Shown: positions 7,811 to 15,062 of the stretch, in pieces
How positions within the stretch are numbered: the first letter of the stretch is position 1
How the letters are laid out: each line of letters starts with the position of its first letter
Assembly (NCBI GenBank): GCA_041397305.1
Contig: JAWKWX010000008.1
Span: 89,060-153,059 of the forward strand
Origin: TMP-24 sp041397305
Lineage (GTDB): Bacteria > Pseudomonadota > Alphaproteobacteria > Rhodobacterales > Rhodobacteraceae
Direction: 5' to 3'
DNA: 64,000 bases
Position numbers and translations under genes: made by a program
Notes under the pieces: generated by a model
The model's database searches: none
What the model was told of the DNA's origin: nothing
The model's input: only the letters and a program-made list of their open reading frames with translations

Positions 7811-10033
7811 TCAGCGCAGGTCGAACCGGTCGAGCTCCATCACCTTGGTCCAGGCGGCGGCGAAGTCGCGGACGAATTTCGCGGAATTGTCGCCTTGCGC
7901 ATAGACCTCGGCGAGGGCGCGCAGTTGCGAGTTCGAACCGAACACCAGATCGACGCGGCTTGCCTGCCATTTCTGCGCGCCGGTCGCCCGGTCGCGGCCC
8001 TCGAATCTTTCTGCCGCGTCCGAAGTCGGCGCCCAGGTTGTGGCGATGTCCAGCACTTCGGCGAAGAAATCCTGGGTCAGCGCGCCGGGCCGCTTGGTGA
8101 AGGCGCCCTGCACATTGGCACCGTGATTGGCCCCCAGCACCCTGAGGCCGCCCACCAGCACTGTCATCTCGGGCGCCGAGAGTGTCAGAAGCTGTGCCTT
8201 GTCGACCAGCATTTCCTCGGCGGTGGTGCGATAGGCCTGACGCTGCCAGTTGCGGAAACCGTCGGCCTCCGGCTCCAGCGCGGCGAAGCTTTCGACATCG
8301 GTCTGGTCCTGGCGCGCATCCATGCGACCGGGCGTGAAGCGCACCTCGACCGGATGGCCAGCTGCGATCGCCGCCTGCTCGACCGCAGCCGAACCCGCCA
8401 GAACGATCAGGTCGGCCAGCGATACCGCCTTGCCGCCCGTGGCCGTGGCGTTGAAATCGGCCTGAACCTTCTTCAGCGCCGCGATCACCGGACCGGAGCG
8501 GGCGGGTTCGTTGACCTCCCAGTCCTTCTGCGGCGCGAGCGCGATCCGCGCGCCGTTTGCCCCACCGCGCTTGTCCGATGCCCGGAAGGTCGAGGCCGAC
8601 GCCCAGGCGGTAAAGATCAGGTCCGCCGCCGTCAGGCCGCTGCCAAGGATCGTGGCCTTCAGCTGCGCGATGTCGGTCGCATCGATCAGCGCATGATCAC
8701 GCGCCGGGATCGGGTCCTGCCAGATCAGATCCTCGGTCGGCACTTCCGGTCCGAGATAAAGACATTTCGGCCCCATGTCGCGGTGCGTGAGCTTGAACCA
8801 GGCGCGGGCGAAGGCATCGGCGAAGGCCGACGGGTCGGCAAGGAACCGGCGCGAGATCTTTTCGTAGACCGGATCGAAGCGCAGCGACAGGTCCGCGGTT
8901 GTCATCATCGGCCGATGCTTGATCTTGGGATCGTGCGCATCGGGGATCAGGTCCTGCGGCTCGACATCCTTGGCCAGCCAGACGATCGCCCCTGCCGGGG
9001 TGGTGGCCTGTTCCCATTCATACTTGAAGAGCGTCGTGAAATAACCGTGGTCCCAGGTGGTGGGATTGGGTTTCCATGCGCCCTCGAAGCCCGAGGTCGT
9101 TGTATGGATGCCCTTGCCCGTGCCGAAACTGTTGATCCAGCCGAGGCCCATTTCCTCCATCGGTGCGGCCTCGGGGTCGGGGCCGACGAGGGCCGCATCG
9201 CCCGCGCCATGGGCCTTGCCGAACGTGTGGCCGCCCGCAACCAGCGCCACGGTTTCCTCGTCGTCCATCGCCATGCGCCCGAAGGTCTCGCGCACGTCGC
9301 GGCCCGAGGCGACCGGGTCGGGCACGCCATCCGGCCCTTGCGGGTTCACATAGATCAGGCCCATCTGCACGGCGGCAAGCGGGTTTTCCAGCGCCCGCTC
9401 GCCCGAATAGCGGCTGTTTTCCTTGTCGGAGGTCGCGAGCCATTCGGTCTCGGCGCCCCAGTAGATATCTTCTTCCGGTGCCCAGACATCCGCCCGGCCG
9501 CCGCCGAAGCCGAAGGTCTTGAACCCCATCGATTCCAGCGCCACGTTGCCCGCAAGGATCATCAGATCCGCCCAGGAAATTGCATTGCCGTATTTCTGCT
9601 TGACCGGCCACAGCAGCCTGCGTGCCTTGTCGAGGTTGCCGTTGTCTGGCCAGGAATTGAGCGGCGCGAAGCGCTGGGTGCCGGTCGAGGCGCCGCCGCG
9701 GCCGTCGGCGGTGCGGTAGGTGCCGGCCGAATGCCAGGCCATGCGGATCATCAGGCCGCCGTAATGACCCCAGTCGGCGGGCCACCAGTCCTGGCTGTCG
9801 GTCATCAGTTTCGCGAGGTCGGCTTTCAGTGCCGTGTAGTCGAGCTTGCCGAAGGCCGCGCGGTAATCGAACTCCGCGCCCATCGGGTTCGAGACCGGCT
9901 GATGCTGATGCAGGATCGCGAGGTTCAGCTGATTTGGCCACCAGTGCCGGTTGCCCCGGCCGCTGAACCGCGTCGCCGGGCGTGCGGCGCCATGCATGAC
10001 CGGGCACTTGCCTTGGGTATCGTTGCCGTCCAT
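7811..10033 (-). CDS. katG: Catalase-peroxidase KatG
   Basis: A 740-residue bifunctional haem catalase-peroxidase that removes hydrogen peroxide in the cytoplasm. Length and sequence match KatG throughout. The distal site is in GLMIRMAWHSAGTYR (Arg, Trp, His), and the proximal haem ligand His is in LVAGGHTFGKAHG. The second, degenerate peroxidase-like half follows, containing the DLIVLAGSAAVEQAA segment. The start at 10033 has AGGAGG-like bases (GGACCAGGAGGA) before it. It is monocistronic. An Irr-type palindrome lies about 70 bases before the start codon and a 7-bp hairpin lies in the leader, so both iron or haem status and peroxide may control it (inference). Confidence 0.97.
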   Translation of the reverse strand: MDGNDTQGKCPVMHGAARPATRFSGRGNRHWWPNQLNLAILHQHQPVSNPMGAEFDYRAAFGKLDYTALKADLAKLMTDSQDWWPADWGHYGGLMIRMAWHSAGTYRTADGRGGASTGTQRFAPLNSWPDNGNLDKARRLLWPVKQKYGNAISWADLMILAGNVALESMGFKTFGFGGGRADVWAPEEDIYWGAETEWLATSDKENSRYSGERALENPLAAVQMGLIYVNPQGPDGVPDPVASGRDVRETFGRMAMDDEETVALVAGGHTFGKAHGAGDAALVGPDPEAAPMEEMGLGWINSFGTGKGIHTTTSGFEGAWKPNPTTWDHGYFTTLFKYEWEQATTPAGAIVWLAKDVEPQDLIPDAHDPKIKHRPMMTTADLSLRFDPVYEKISRRFLADPSAFADAFARAWFKLTHRDMGPKCLYLGPEVPTEDLIWQDPIPARDHALIDATDIAQLKATILGSGLTAADLIFTAWASASTFRASDKRGGANGARIALAPQKDWEVNEPARSGPVIAALKKVQADFNATATGGKAVSLADLIVLAGSAAVEQAAIAAGHPVEVRFTPGRMDARQDQTDVESFAALEPEADGFRNWQRQAYRTTAEEMLVDKAQLLTLSAPEMTVLVGGLRVLGANHGANVQGAFTKRPGALTQDFFAEVLDIATTWAPTSDAAERFEGRDRATGAQKWQASRVDLVFGSNSQLRALAEVYAQGDNSAKFVRDFAAAWTKVMELDRFDLR

Positions 10034-10064
10034 CGAAATCCTCCTGGTCCCTTGAATCCTTGCG

Positions 10065-10082
10065 GGAAGGGCTCGCCCTTCC
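10065..10082. other. Hairpin in the katG leader
   Basis: A 7-bp perfect inverted repeat, GGAAGGG (10065-10071) and CCCTTCC (10076-10082), with loop CTCG, between the Irr-type box and the katG ribosome site. It might shape the leader RNA or be a protein site; no T run follows. Confidence 0.35.
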
Positions 10083-10102
10083 GTTCCGCGCCATCATGGC
10101 GG

Positions 10103-10119
10103 TCTAGAATGATTCTAAA
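10103..10119. promoter_or_regulatory. Irr-type iron control element upstream of katG
   Basis: TCTAGAATGATTCTAAA is a near-perfect match to the alphaproteobacterial Irr/ICE motif TTTAGAA-N3-TTCTAAA, with one mismatch. The inner arms TAGAA and TTCTA are perfectly palindromic. It lies 70 bases upstream of the katG start and ~110 bases past the aquaporin stop, so katG is the only sensible target. Binding by the Fur-family regulator Irr is inferred from motif knowledge; a PerR-like or Fur site is the alternative. Confidence 0.55.
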
Positions 10120-10227
10120 AGACCGGGAGCCGGAGGTCACGAAAAACTTTGCCGTGATCGGCAAGGAACGGCCAGCCCGACGGAGCGTGCTGGCTCGGGT
10201 GCGGTTGCTGGGGTCGGGCCGCGCGGA

Positions 10228-10911
10228 TCAGGCCGCCCGGGTCAGGCCGGACTTGTAGAGCGCCCCGGCCAAAAGGCCACCCGCAAGCGGGGCGGCGATG
10301 AAGACCCAGAGCTGCGCGAGGGCAGATCCACCCGCGAAGAGCGCAGGTCCGATCGAGCGGGCCGGGTTCACGGAAACGCCGGTGACATTGATGCCGACGA
10401 GGTGGATCGCGGTAAGCGTGAGGCCGATCGCCAGCCCGGCGAAGCCCGGTGCCGCGCCGGTTCCGGTGGCGCCAAGGATCACGGTGACGAAGAGGAACGT
10501 CATCACTCCTTCGAAGATGAGGGCAGCGCCAAGTGAATATTCACCCAGATAGCCGGGGCCGTAGCCGTTGGAACCGAGGCCCCATTCGCCGAGCGAAAAG
10601 CCCGGTTTGCCGCTCGCGATCATGTAGAGCACGCCGGCGCCGACGATGGCGCCCACGATCTGCGCGACGGAATATTGGATGGCCTCGGCCACGGACATGC
10701 GGCCCGCCGACGCCATCCCGAAGGAGACGGCCGGGTTGAGATGGGCGCCCGAGATGGCGCCGAGCCCGTACGCCGCCGCGACGATGGCAAGGCCGAAGGC
10801 CAGTGCAATGCCGGTGAAGCCGATTGCCGGACCGGCGATGACGGCCGATCCGCAACCTAGCAGAACCAGTATGGCGGTGCCGATCACCTCGGCGATGAGT
10901 TTGCGTGTCAT
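10228..10911 (-). CDS. aqpZ: Aquaporin Z-like channel (MIP family)
   Basis: A 227-residue inner-membrane channel with six transmembrane segments. The two half-helix NPA motifs are present: HLNPAVS (after helix 2) and VNPARS (after helix 5). The second loop VSVNPARSIGPALF keeps the Arg of the selectivity filter, which fits a water channel rather than a glycerol facilitator. The start at 10911 follows GGAGGG at 10915-10920; the longer frame upstream (to 10995) is not supported by a ribosome site. It is divergent from lipA across 122 bases, which must hold both promoters. Confidence 0.92.
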   Translation of the reverse strand: MTRKLIAEVIGTAILVLLGCGSAVIAGPAIGFTGIALAFGLAIVAAAYGLGAISGAHLNPAVSFGMASAGRMSVAEAIQYSVAQIVGAIVGAGVLYMIASGKPGFSLGEWGLGSNGYGPGYLGEYSLGAALIFEGVMTFLFVTVILGATGTGAAPGFAGLAIGLTLTAIHLVGINVTGVSVNPARSIGPALFAGGSALAQLWVFIAAPLAGGLLAGALYKSGLTRAA

Positions 10912-11033
10912 TGTCCCTCCTGCGGCCCCTTCCCCGGAGCCTGACTGTACTGCCCGAAGGCGGCGGGCGCGGTTGCCTTCCCGCAAGCGAAACACTATTG
11001 GGAAAGGCGCGGGCCTTTCAGGGGAAAAATCCG

Positions 11034-11984
11034 ATGCGGGACATCAAAATTCCACAGGAGCGTCACCCCGAAAAGGCGCATCGCCCCGATCAGGCGCAGC
11101 CGAAGAAGCCTGCCTGGATCCGCGTGAAGGCGCCGACCTCGGCAGGCTACAGGGAAACCCGCGACATATTGAAGACGAACAAGCTCGTCACTGTCTGCGA
11201 AGAGGCGGGCTGTCCCAACGTCGGCGAATGCTGGAGCCAGGGCCACGCGACCATGATGATCATGGGCGATATCTGCACGCGCGGTTGTTCCTTCTGCAAT
11301 ATCGCGACCGGGAAGCCCAGTCAGCTCGACCAGTTCGAACCGGGGCGGGTGGCGCATGCCGTCCAGACGCTCGGCTTGAACCATGTCGTCGTTACCTCGG
11401 TCGACCGCGACGATCTGGAGGACGGCGGCGCGGAGCATTTCGCCCAGACGATCCGCGCGATCCGCCACCGCTCGCCCGGCACCACGATCGAGATCCTGAC
11501 GCCCGATTTCCTGAAATGCACCCCCGACGCGCTGGAAAAGGTGGTCGAGGCGCGGCCCGACGTGTTCAACCACAATCTTGAAACCGTCCCCGGCCTTTAC
11601 CCTTCGGTCCGCCCCGGCGCGCGCTATTTCCACTCGCTCCGGCTTCTGCAGCGGGTGAAGGAGCTCGATCCGGCAATGTTCACCAAGTCCGGCATCATGG
11701 TGGGTCTGGGCGAGGACCGGCAGGCCGTCCTGCAGGTCATGGACGACATGCGCGCGGCCGACGTCGACTTTCTGACCATAGGCCAGTATCTGCAACCGAC
11801 GCCCAAGCACCACCGCATCGACCGTTTCGTGACGCCGGACGAGTTCAAGGCCTACGAGACGTCTGCCTATGGCAAGGGCTTCCTGATGGTGTCGGCAACG
11901 CCCTTGACCCGCTCGTCCTATCATGCGGGCGACGATTTCGCCCGGCTGCGGGCCGCGCGTCTGGAACGGCTTGGCCGCGCCTGA
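11034..11984 (+). CDS. lipA: Lipoyl synthase LipA
   Basis: A 316-residue radical-SAM enzyme that inserts two sulfurs into octanoyl chains on lipoyl domains of the dehydrogenase complexes. Both [4Fe-4S] cluster motifs are visible: the auxiliary cluster CEEAGCPNVGEC and the radical-SAM cluster CTRGCSFC. The family endings IGQYLQPTPKHHRIDRFVTP and RSSYHAGDDF are also present. The ATG at 11034 after GGGGAAAAATCCG starts MRDIKIPQERHPEK, the normal N terminus. The stop codon sits inside an inverted repeat shared with the convergent TfoX-like gene. Confidence 0.97.
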   Translation: MRDIKIPQERHPEKAHRPDQAQPKKPAWIRVKAPTSAGYRETRDILKTNKLVTVCEEAGCPNVGECWSQGHATMMIMGDICTRGCSFCNIATGKPSQLDQFEPGRVAHAVQTLGLNHVVVTSVDRDDLEDGGAEHFAQTIRAIRHRSPGTTIEILTPDFLKCTPDALEKVVEARPDVFNHNLETVPGLYPSVRPGARYFHSLRLLQRVKELDPAMFTKSGIMVGLGEDRQAVLQVMDDMRAADVDFLTIGQYLQPTPKHHRIDRFVTPDEFKAYETSAYGKGFLMVSATPLTRSSYHAGDDFARLRAARLERLGRA

Positions 11985-12072
11985 GGGGCGGGTCGCTCCT
12001 CACGCCTCGCGGCGTTCATCGCTCACGTCGGCGAAGACTGCGCGTCCGCGCAGGATGAACGGCCCCTCAGGC
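11979..12072. terminator. Nested inverted repeats between convergent lipA and tfoX-like genes
   Basis: The outer arms GCCTGAGGGGC (11979-11989) and GCCCCTCAGGC (12062-12072) are perfect 11-bp complements and contain both stop codons. Inside are GTTCATC (12014-12020) with GATGAAC (12054-12060), and CTGCGCG (12038-12044) with CGCGCAG (12047-12053). The three right-hand arms are nearly contiguous. It has no T run, so a bidirectional terminator or RNA-stability structure is a guess. Confidence 0.5.
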
Positions 12073-12411
12073 CCTTGGCCGCAGCCCGATCTCGTTGAAG
12101 ACCCTCTCCAACCGGTGCAGATCGCCCGCGGTGTTCGGGCGGGCGGCTGCCTCGGCCTTCAGCGCATCGAACTTCACGCGAAGCGCCGCCTTTTCCTTGC
12201 CCTTGCAATCATTCCAGGGCCGCCCCTGCAGGCCCATGACCAGCACGTAATAGCCGATGAAATGCGGCTGCGATCCCGATTGCAGGAGTTTCAGATAGGC
12301 CGCGTCGGCGCCCATGGCGCGAACGTCCTCGGCGGAATGGATACCCGCGCGTGCGAAGGCCGCCTCCGAAGCGGGGCCGAGATTGGGAATCGATGAGACG
12401 GGCGAGGCCAT
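12067..12411 (-). CDS. TfoX C-terminal-domain protein
   Basis: A 114-residue protein corresponding to the C-terminal helical domain of TfoX/Sxy (NLGPASEAAFARAGIHSAEDVRAMGADAAYLKLL is the helix-hairpin-helix-like core). The N-terminal TfoX domain is absent, as in many proteobacterial stand-alone members. In gammaproteobacteria TfoX helps to turn on competence genes; no such role is shown for single-domain forms. It is convergent with lipA, with stop codons inside the same inverted repeat. The start at 12411 gives MASPVSSIPNLGPAS. Confidence 0.8.
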   Translation of the reverse strand: MASPVSSIPNLGPASEAAFARAGIHSAEDVRAMGADAAYLKLLQSGSQPHFIGYYVLVMGLQGRPWNDCKGKEKAALRVKFDALKAEAAARPNTAGDLHRLERVFNEIGLRPRA

Positions 12412-12447
12412 GCCCCTGATTAGCTCAGGGCCGCGTCCTGCCCAAGC

Positions 12448-12615
12448 TCAGATCGATGCCCAGTCCTTGAACTGCGTGGCCTGCATCTGGCGGGGCGTCT
12501 GCGCCCCCCCGGCCTGCTGGCTCATCTGGCTTTCTCGCGCCTGCGGCACGCGGCGGGGCTCGTCGCCCTGTCGGTCCTCCGGACGCGCCGCACCCATCTG
12601 CTGCACCTTGTCCAT
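12448..12615 (-). CDS. Possible small Gln-rich hypothetical protein
   Basis: A 55-codon frame, MDKVQQMGAARPEDRQ..., rich in Gln, Arg and Pro and with no recognised domain. No hydrophobic segment is present, and the ribosome site is weak (GGGTGCGAAG before the ATG). A longer form reaching 12759 is possible but equally unsupported. It is listed because it is the only coherent frame in the 426-base space between the TfoX-like gene and the DUF4202 gene. It may not be real. Confidence 0.3.
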   Translation of the reverse strand: MDKVQQMGAARPEDRQGDEPRRVPQARESQMSQQAGGAQTPRQMQATQFKDWASI

Positions 12616-12777
12616 CTTCGCACCCACTCTTCGGCCGTTTCCCGGCCGTCCCTTCTCTGCCTCACCATCTTTCCGTATCCGCACGGCAATGGCGCGGCGC
12701 AGATAGGGTCGGTTTGCGGCATCGTCAATAGAGATTGCGACATGTTCGCGTGCGGACAAGCGACTTTCGGCCGGGAG

Positions 12778-12786
12778 TTATCCACA
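12778..12786 (+). other. Isolated consensus DnaA box
   Basis: TTATCCACA, an exact match to the consensus DnaA box, in the gap between the DUF4202 gene and the small frame at 12448. Only one box was noticed nearby, with no AT-rich unwinding region, so it is not an origin. It could be chance or a DnaA titration or regulation site. Confidence 0.3.
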
Positions 12787-12837
12787 GTTGCGGCATTTGT
12801 CACAAATTTGCAGCATTGTTGCCGGAAAGGCGCGAAC

Positions 12838-13404
12838 TCAGCCCCGGAAAGCCGCCGCGAACGGCTCGGGCAGCGCGAATTCTACCAGTGCCCGGGCGCG
12901 GGCTGAGTCGGACATCTTGCGCGCCGTCTTCCCGACGATCTTCAAAAGCGCGTCCGGGTCGCGCCCCTCGGCGAAGGGCTTGAAATACCAGCGCAGGAAG
13001 GTGAAGCAGATCACATCCTCCAGGGCTTGCACGTCGGCGTCGCGCTTGATCCCTTCCTTGCGGATCATCTGGCCAACCCGCTCTATCTCGTCCGCGCCGT
13101 AGCCATGGGCCCTCATGATCTCTCCCACCCGTCGGGCGTGAAAGATGCCGAGGTCGCGGCGCCAGTTCAGGTAGCCCTGCTTGCCCTCCGGATAGGCGCT
13201 GCGCGGCGAGGTCCAGCGCTCGATATGCTGGCCGCGGGCGGCGATGCGAAGGCTGTCCGTGGCCTCCGGGAACAGCCGGTCGAGTTCCTCGGTCATCCGC
13301 TGGCCATAGAGACGGGCGGCGGGCGCCCCCTCGCTCTGGTCGGGGTCGGCCTCGTTCGCCGCGTCGATGGCGGCGAGCGTGGCGGCAAGGCGATCCTGGG
13401 TCAT
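12838..13404 (-). CDS. DUF4202 family protein
   Basis: A 188-residue soluble protein of the DUF4202 family, recognised by RLAATLAAIDAANEADP at the N terminus, then ARGQHIERWTSPRSAYPEGKQGYLNWR, and EIMRAHGYGADEIERVGQMIRKEG. The conserved His in GQHIERW and the glutamates are reminiscent of HD-type metal sites. The biochemical role of the family is not established. The start at 13404 overlaps the stop of the EamA exporter by 4 nt (ATGA), so the two form an operon; whether they share a pathway is unknown. Confidence 0.85.
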   Translation of the reverse strand: MTQDRLAATLAAIDAANEADPDQSEGAPAARLYGQRMTEELDRLFPEATDSLRIAARGQHIERWTSPRSAYPEGKQGYLNWRRDLGIFHARRVGEIMRAHGYGADEIERVGQMIRKEGIKRDADVQALEDVICFTFLRWYFKPFAEGRDPDALLKIVGKTARKMSDSARARALVEFALPEPFAAAFRG

Positions 13405-14339
13405 TGCTGGGGCTCGGGCTCCGCGCTGTGTCGGTCCCCATAAAGCAGGATCAGCCCCGCCGCCACAAGCACGGCGATGCCTGCCCATTCGATGGGTTCC
13501 GGCCAGTCCTGCCAGAAGAACCAGCCCCAGGTCAGGCCCCAGATCAGCGCGGTATATTCGAAGGGTGCCACCAGGCTTGCCTCGGCGAGCTTGTAGGCCT
13601 GCGTCAGGAACGTCAGGCCGACGGCCGCGATCACACCGCAGGAGAGCATGAGAGCGAGGTCACGCAGCGACGGATCGGACCAGCCCCGGGTCAGGAAGCC
13701 AAGGCTTGCCTGCCCCTCATCGGCGAAGGCGCCACCGCCAAAAACGGCTGACAGGATCGTTGCGCCGCCCAGAAAGGCAAGGTTGGAATAGAAGCTCATC
13801 GCGGTCGCGCTTTCCCGCACGCCCATGCGGCGGGCGAAAATCTGGGCGGCCGCGTAAAAGAGCCCCGAGAAGAGCGGCAGCAGCGCCGCCCAGTCGAAGA
13901 GCGCGCTTCCCGGCCGCACGATGATCAGGACGCCCGCAAACCCGGCCAGGAGCGCCATCCAGCGCGCGCCGGTCACCCGCTCGCCCAGAAAGGGGACGGA
14001 AAGCGCGGTGATGAAAAGCGGCGCCGTGAAGAACAGCGCGACCGTGGTCGCAAGCGGCAGGGCGGCAAGCGCAAGGTAATAGGCGGTGTAGGCGCAGAAA
14101 TTCAGCACCCCGCGCGCCGCCATCGCGCGCCAGCCGCGCGAGGCGAGCGTGGCAAGCCCGCCGTCCCAGAGCGCCAGCACAAGCAGCGCGGGGATCGCCG
14201 CGAGACTGCGCAGGACCATCGCCTCATGCAGCGGATAGGCGCCCGACAGGAATTTCAGGATCAGGTCCTGCACCGAAAAGACCGCGATCCCCGCCAGGAG
14301 GAAGAGAATGCCGTTAAGGCGGCGGGATCGCAGGAACAT
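13401..14339 (-). CDS. EamA/DMT-family transporter
   Basis: A 312-residue inner-membrane protein with ten predicted helices in two EamA repeats (residues ~8-140 and ~150-295). Characteristic segments are YYLALAALPLATTVALFFTAPLFI and LGERVTGARWMALLAGFAGVLIIVRPG in repeat 1, and EASLVAPFEYTALIWGLTWGW in repeat 2. The family mostly exports amino acids or other metabolites; the substrate here cannot be told. The start was placed at 14339 (MFLRSRRLNG) rather than 14387, since the helix begins just after it. It is coupled to the DUF4202 gene. Confidence 0.88.
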   Translation of the reverse strand: MFLRSRRLNGILFLLAGIAVFSVQDLILKFLSGAYPLHEAMVLRSLAAIPALLVLALWDGGLATLASRGWRAMAARGVLNFCAYTAYYLALAALPLATTVALFFTAPLFITALSVPFLGERVTGARWMALLAGFAGVLIIVRPGSALFDWAALLPLFSGLFYAAAQIFARRMGVRESATAMSFYSNLAFLGGATILSAVFGGGAFADEGQASLGFLTRGWSDPSLRDLALMLSCGVIAAVGLTFLTQAYKLAEASLVAPFEYTALIWGLTWGWFFWQDWPEPIEWAGIAVLVAAGLILLYGDRHSAEPEPQQ

Positions 14340-14441
14340 CGGGCACCCGGTGGCCCGGGGTGGGCCATGGCGCCACTTTAGGATCAAGTCGGGTGCCCGG
14401 AAGGTCGTTTCACGACAGCGATTGCCTGAAGACGACCGGGA

Positions 14442-14918
14442 TCAGTAGAGATCGACGCGGCGGAGTTCCAGCGTGCCTTCGCCGGTGGCAAGGGTCAGCG
14501 TCCATCCGTCCTCGCTGAGGCTGTGGCCCGCGACCGAAGACAGGGCCTCCGTCAGGCGGGTCTCGAGCGCGGCGCCCTCGCAAAAGGCACGCGTCAGCAT
14601 GACGCTGCCGATCGCCGTCGGATTGCCGATCACCGCGAAATCGGTGGTGAAACGATTGCAGACGAGCGTTCCGCGCGCCGATCCGTCGGCGGCGAAGCTC
14701 ACGAATGGTTCGGTCCCCTCGGGCAGGATCATGTCGCCGATCCGGTCGATCCGCCACTGAAGGCCCGCGATCTCTGCCACGGTCGGATCGGTCCCGTCGC
14801 CGACAGCCGCAGTTTCGGCATCGGGAGCCATGGGCGGCGTCACACAGGCCCGCGCCATGTCGAGCATGGCCAGAAGGGCGACGAGCGCCAGCGTGCCGAG
14901 GTTGAGCCCAAGATCCAT
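14442..14918 (-). CDS. META-domain (HslJ-like) protein with N-terminal membrane segment
   Basis: 158 residues. An N-terminal hydrophobic stretch (LGTLALVALLAMLDMARACV) serves as a signal or anchor; the Cys at its end hints at lipidation but lacks a perfect lipobox. Residues ~55-155 form a META domain: LQWRIDRIGDMILPEGTEPFVSFAADGS, then LVCNRFTTDF and ALSSVAGHSLSEDGWTLTL. META/HslJ proteins are small envelope proteins, in E. coli linked to novobiocin resistance. The ATG at 14918 follows GGGAGG, giving a clear start. It is monocistronic. Confidence 0.8.
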   Translation of the reverse strand: MDLGLNLGTLALVALLAMLDMARACVTPPMAPDAETAAVGDGTDPTVAEIAGLQWRIDRIGDMILPEGTEPFVSFAADGSARGTLVCNRFTTDFAVIGNPTAIGSVMLTRAFCEGAALETRLTEALSSVAGHSLSEDGWTLTLATGEGTLELRRVDLY

Positions 14919-15032
14919 CGCGTCCTCCCTGATCCGGCGGATATGTCCTTCCGACGCACGGGCGCGATCATTCCTTGGGTCTGTCGCAGTTTTTTGTCGG
15001 TTCCGCAAAACCGGCAGGCGGACAATAGAAAA

Positions 15033-15054
15033 CGCGCCGGGCCGACCCGGCGCG
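15033..15054 (-). terminator. Intrinsic terminator after cpdB
   Basis: A 9-bp GC-rich stem, CGCGCCGGG (15033-15041) and CCCGGCGCG (15046-15054), followed on the minus strand by TTTTCT. It lies 9 bases past the cpdB stop. Confidence 0.85.
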
Positions 15055-15062
15055 CAATTGAA

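Noticed and set aside
7793..10258. 821-codon open frame on the + strand
   Set aside because: It lies entirely antisense to katG, which has full family identity. The translation is Arg/Gly/His-rich and has no domain, a normal effect of GC-rich codon use.
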